Positions 62,101 through 64,000 of a stretch of 64,000 nucleotides of DNA are shown here, piece by piece. Source of the DNA: Planctomycetota bacterium (lineage in GTDB: Bacteria > Planctomycetota > Phycisphaerae > UBA1845 > UTPLA1); contig JAATGM010000042.1 in the NCBI GenBank assembly GCA_015654675.1, forward strand, positions 62,001 to 126,000, written 5' to 3'. The notes under the pieces were generated by a model that was not told the origin of the DNA, did not search any database, and saw nothing but the letters and a program-made list of their open reading frames with translations. The position numbers and the translations under genes were made by a program. The first letter of the stretch is position 1, and each line of letters begins with the position of its first letter.

Positions 62101-62256
62101 CGAAGTGTTCCGTCGTTACTCGTCGCGCATGTGCTGGCCGACGAGCCCGGCCGGCCGACTTATCTGAAATTTGAGGTTCCGTCGGTTCACGACGCCTTCG
62201 CCGAAGTGCCGCTGTCTGAACTGCGCGAGACCTGGCAGTCCCCGCTTCGCTACTAG
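59182..62256 (+). CDS. purL: Phosphoribosylformylglycinamidine synthase, PurS-PurS-PurL fusion
   Basis: Amide-transfer enzyme of purine synthesis, converting FGAR to FGAM with glutamine-derived ammonia and ATP. Residues 10-80 and 95-165 look like two PurS domains (LWGVEVRP..., then [16 protein letters not shown]...). The PurL core starts near 185: [76 protein letters not shown]. There is no C-terminal glutaminase, so a separate PurQ is needed; none is in the window. The start is a TTG without a visible ribosome binding site; no better one exists before the in-frame stop at 59050. It overlaps the convergent CAP gene by four bases. Confidence 0.93.
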   Translation: [1024 protein letters not shown]

Positions 62257-62798
62257 CGCCGCGCGACTTTTCGGCTCGCCGCCGGCTTGCCCAGCATTTG
62301 CACGACGATGTACTTGTTGGTCGCGGCGTCGCTGGCCATGCCGATTCCAATGGCGGATACGCGCCCGTCGAGAAGATTGTTGCGATGGCCGGGCGACTTC
62401 ATCCAGCCCTCGACGGCCGCGGCAGCCAGATCGTCCGACGTCATTCCACCCGGCACTTCGCACGCGTAAAGGTTTTCACACACCACACGAGCGTCGAAGC
62501 CGGCCGCGATGGCGCGCTGCCCGCAGTTTCGGCCATCCGCGTCATGATCAAACTTGCCGGTCCGGGCGAGATAGTCGGCGTATTTCTGTGCGGCCTTCTC
62601 GAGCCGGCGATCGGATTTAACGGTCTTGGAGCGCTGCACATTGGTCAGCGCGACGACAGACTGGCGGACGGCCGCCCGCTCCGGCTGGGCGCCGGGCGTG
62701 GATTTGAGGGCCGCAGATTGCTTCGGCTCGGCGCAGCCAACCACCGCCCACATTCCGAACAGCATCGCGACCATGCATTTGTGGATTTTTCCGCCCAT
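62253..62798 (-). CDS. CAP-domain (SCP-like) lipoprotein
   Basis: A 181-residue exported protein with a lipobox (MWAVVGC). The CAP/SCP domain has FDHDADGRNCGQRA with the first His, ENLYACEVPGG with the conserved Glu-Asn, and GWMKSPGHRNNLLDG with the second His. Bacterial CAP proteins are secreted and of mostly unknown function. The 3' end overlaps the purL stop by four bases; the 5' end is divergent from purH across 83 bases. Confidence 0.9.
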   Translation of the reverse strand: MGGKIHKCMVAMLFGMWAVVGCAEPKQSAALKSTPGAQPERAAVRQSVVALTNVQRSKTVKSDRRLEKAAQKYADYLARTGKFDHDADGRNCGQRAIAAGFDARVVCENLYACEVPGGMTSDDLAAAAVEGWMKSPGHRNNLLDGRVSAIGIGMASDAATNKYIVVQMLGKPAASRKVARR

Positions 62799-62881
62799 AC
62801 GTTCCTGCTCATCGGACGGATGAACTCGCGACTATTGCTCCGAAACTTGCTGACCGATATTCGCGGCGATACTGTCGCGCC

Positions 62882-64000
62882 ATGCCTAATTGCCCCGTGA
62901 AACGAGCATTGATCGCGGTTTACGACAAGACTGGCGTGGCCGAGTTTGCCCGCACGCTGGTCGAGGAATTCGGCGTCGAGATCATCTCGACCGGCGGAAC
63001 GGCCAAGCATCTCAAAGACGCCGGCATAACGGTCACGATGGTGGAACAGGTCACCGGCTTCCCGGAAATGCTCGACGGACGCGTGAAGACGCTGCACCCA
63101 AAGATTCACGCGGCCATCCTCGCCGATCGCGACAACCCCGAGCACATGCGCCAGCTCGCCGAGCAGAAGATCAACCCGATCGACATGGTCGTGGTGAACC
63201 TCTACCCGTTTGAGAAAACGGTGGCTGATCCGAATTGCAAGCTCGAAGACGCAATCGAAATGATCGACATCGGCGGGCCATGTCTGCTGCGGGCGGCGGC
63301 GAAGAATCACCGGCATGTGCTGGTGGTCTCAGGGTCGATGAGCCTTACGACGATTGTGGAATGGATGCGCTCCGGCGGTTCACGGCCGGATCTGGAAGAC
63401 CGCCGTGATTCCGCCTGGGGAGCGTTTTGGGACACGTCGCGTTACGATTCTTCAATCGCGACTTGGCTCAGCACCAATAAGAAAGATGGCCTATCCGACG
63501 TTCGCACAATAGATCTGCATACCTATGGTCGCTTGAGATATGGAGAGAACCCTCATCAGACGGCAGAGCTCTTTTTCAAACCGACGTTCGACGCCGGGCT
63601 AGACCTGACGGCTGCCGACGCAGCAATGGATCAGGACAACCAGCAAGACAAGATCAGTTTCAACAATTACGTTGACGCCGACGCCTCGGTCGGGCTATGT
63701 GCGGAACTAGCACGAGCGATCACAGACTCCGTTTGCTGCTTCATCAAACACACAAATCCATGCGGCGTTGGAGTCGCGAGCGACGCGAACGAAGCCTATC
63801 GCCGCGCCTATCTCGGCGATCCCAACGCGGCGATGGGCGGAATTCTCGCGGTCAATTTCGATGTTACGCCGGCCTTCGCATCTGGTGTTCTGGATACCTA
63901 TGACACGATCGGAAGAGCGGCTGGAGCTGGTGGATTCTTTGTCGAGGTGTGGATCGCACCGACGTTTGACTCTGCAGCAATCGAGATAATCCGCACGCGA
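62882..64000 (+). CDS. purH: Bifunctional AICAR transformylase / IMP cyclohydrolase, 3' end cut off
   Basis: Last two steps of de novo purine synthesis. The frame is open for 373 codons from the ATG to the window end, without frameshift; a complete protein has about 510-530. The IMP cyclohydrolase domain starts RALIAVYDKTGVAEFA and includes STGGTAKHL, FPEMLDGRVKTLHPKIHAAIL and VVVNLYPFEKTV. The transformylase domain shows RLRYGENPHQTAELF and the catalytic-region Lys-His in CFIKHTNPCGVGVA. Lies close to purL but divergent from the CAP gene; the two purine genes may be regulated separately. No good ribosome binding site is visible before the ATG. Confidence 0.95.
   Translation, partial: MPNCPVKRALIAVYDKTGVAEFARTLVEEFGVEIISTGGTAKHLKDAGITVTMVEQVTGFPEMLDGRVKTLHPKIHAAILADRDNPEHMRQLAEQKINPIDMVVVNLYPFEKTVADPNCKLEDAIEMIDIGGPCLLRAAAKNHRHVLVVSGSMSLTTIVEWMRSGGSRPDLEDRRDSAWGAFWDTSRYDSSIATWLSTNKKDGLSDVRTIDLHTYGRLRYGENPHQTAELFFKPTFDAGLDLTAADAAMDQDNQQDKISFNNYVDADASVGLCAELARAITDSVCCFIKHTNPCGVGVASDANEAYRRAYLGDPNAAMGGILAVNFDVTPAFASGVLDTYDTIGRAAGAGGFFVEVWIAPTFDSAAIEIIRTR

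Noticed and set aside
62882-64000. Frameshift or pseudogene in purH
   Set aside because: The frame read codon by codon is open to the window end with all family motifs; only the window edge truncates it.

Overview
The window looks like chromosomal core sequence from a Planctomycetota bacterium, probably of the Phycisphaerae type. This is inferred from content, because no 16S rRNA gene is present. Supporting signs are moderately high GC, two proteins with a CxxCGY..CPxCG zinc ribbon typical of that phylum, a PEP-CTERM surface protein, EF-hand (dockerin-like) and thrombospondin type 3 repeat proteins, kdsA (a Gram-negative outer membrane sugar), and mreB without a recognisable mreCD. Genes are tightly packed on both strands. 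Several neighbours overlap by ATGA, and four convergent pairs overlap or nearly touch. There is no phage, insertion sequence, CRISPR array or rRNA.

Layout. 0-8.2 kb: coaE and rho (+), then a sigma-70 factor, a NUDIX hydrolase and aconitase (-), then proA (+). 8.2-17.3 kb (-): a surface-glycan-like cluster (CgeB-like glycosyltransferase, sugar-nucleotide epimerase with a Zn-ribbon insert, and a GT2 / B12-radical SAM fusion), two lipoproteins and an amidohydrolase. 17.5-25 kb: a small lipoprotein (+), kdsA and ispG (-), then a zinc-ribbon membrane protein, a MoaB-like protein, a rhomboid protease and a TlpA-DUF3738 fusion (+), and a Ni/Co transporter (-). 25-30 kb: an exported DUF4198-FmdE fusion (+) divergent from that transporter, a NIDO PEP-CTERM protein behind a long structured leader, and a beta-propeller protein (-). 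30.5-35 kb: an MreC-like coiled-coil protein, a 57-residue membrane protein, mreB and a YtcJ-like amidohydrolase. 35-41 kb: queG, sppA, a RanBP2-type zinc finger protein, a secretin-N-like protein and a MarR-pirin pair. 41-50.6 kb: a YfhO-like membrane protein, tRNA-Thr, an orphan FlgM-like protein, a heavy-metal P-type ATPase, a TMTC-like TPR membrane protein and a fused E1 alpha/beta 2-oxoacid dehydrogenase. 50.6-64 kb: tRNA-Val, a translationally coupled pair of exported proteins (one with FG-GAP, TSP3 and EF-hand repeats), a LemA operon with two tandem paralogues, accA, a PurS-PurS-PurL fusion, a CAP-domain lipoprotein, and purH running off the end.

The most interesting units are the GT2-radical SAM cluster, the Ni/Co transporter beside the DUF4198-FmdE fusion, the possible MreC/MreD substitutes in front of mreB, the LemA triad, the two alternative hairpins over the sigma factor ribosome binding site, and the PEP-CTERM leader. 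All functional statements rest on motifs read by eye; no database search was possible.
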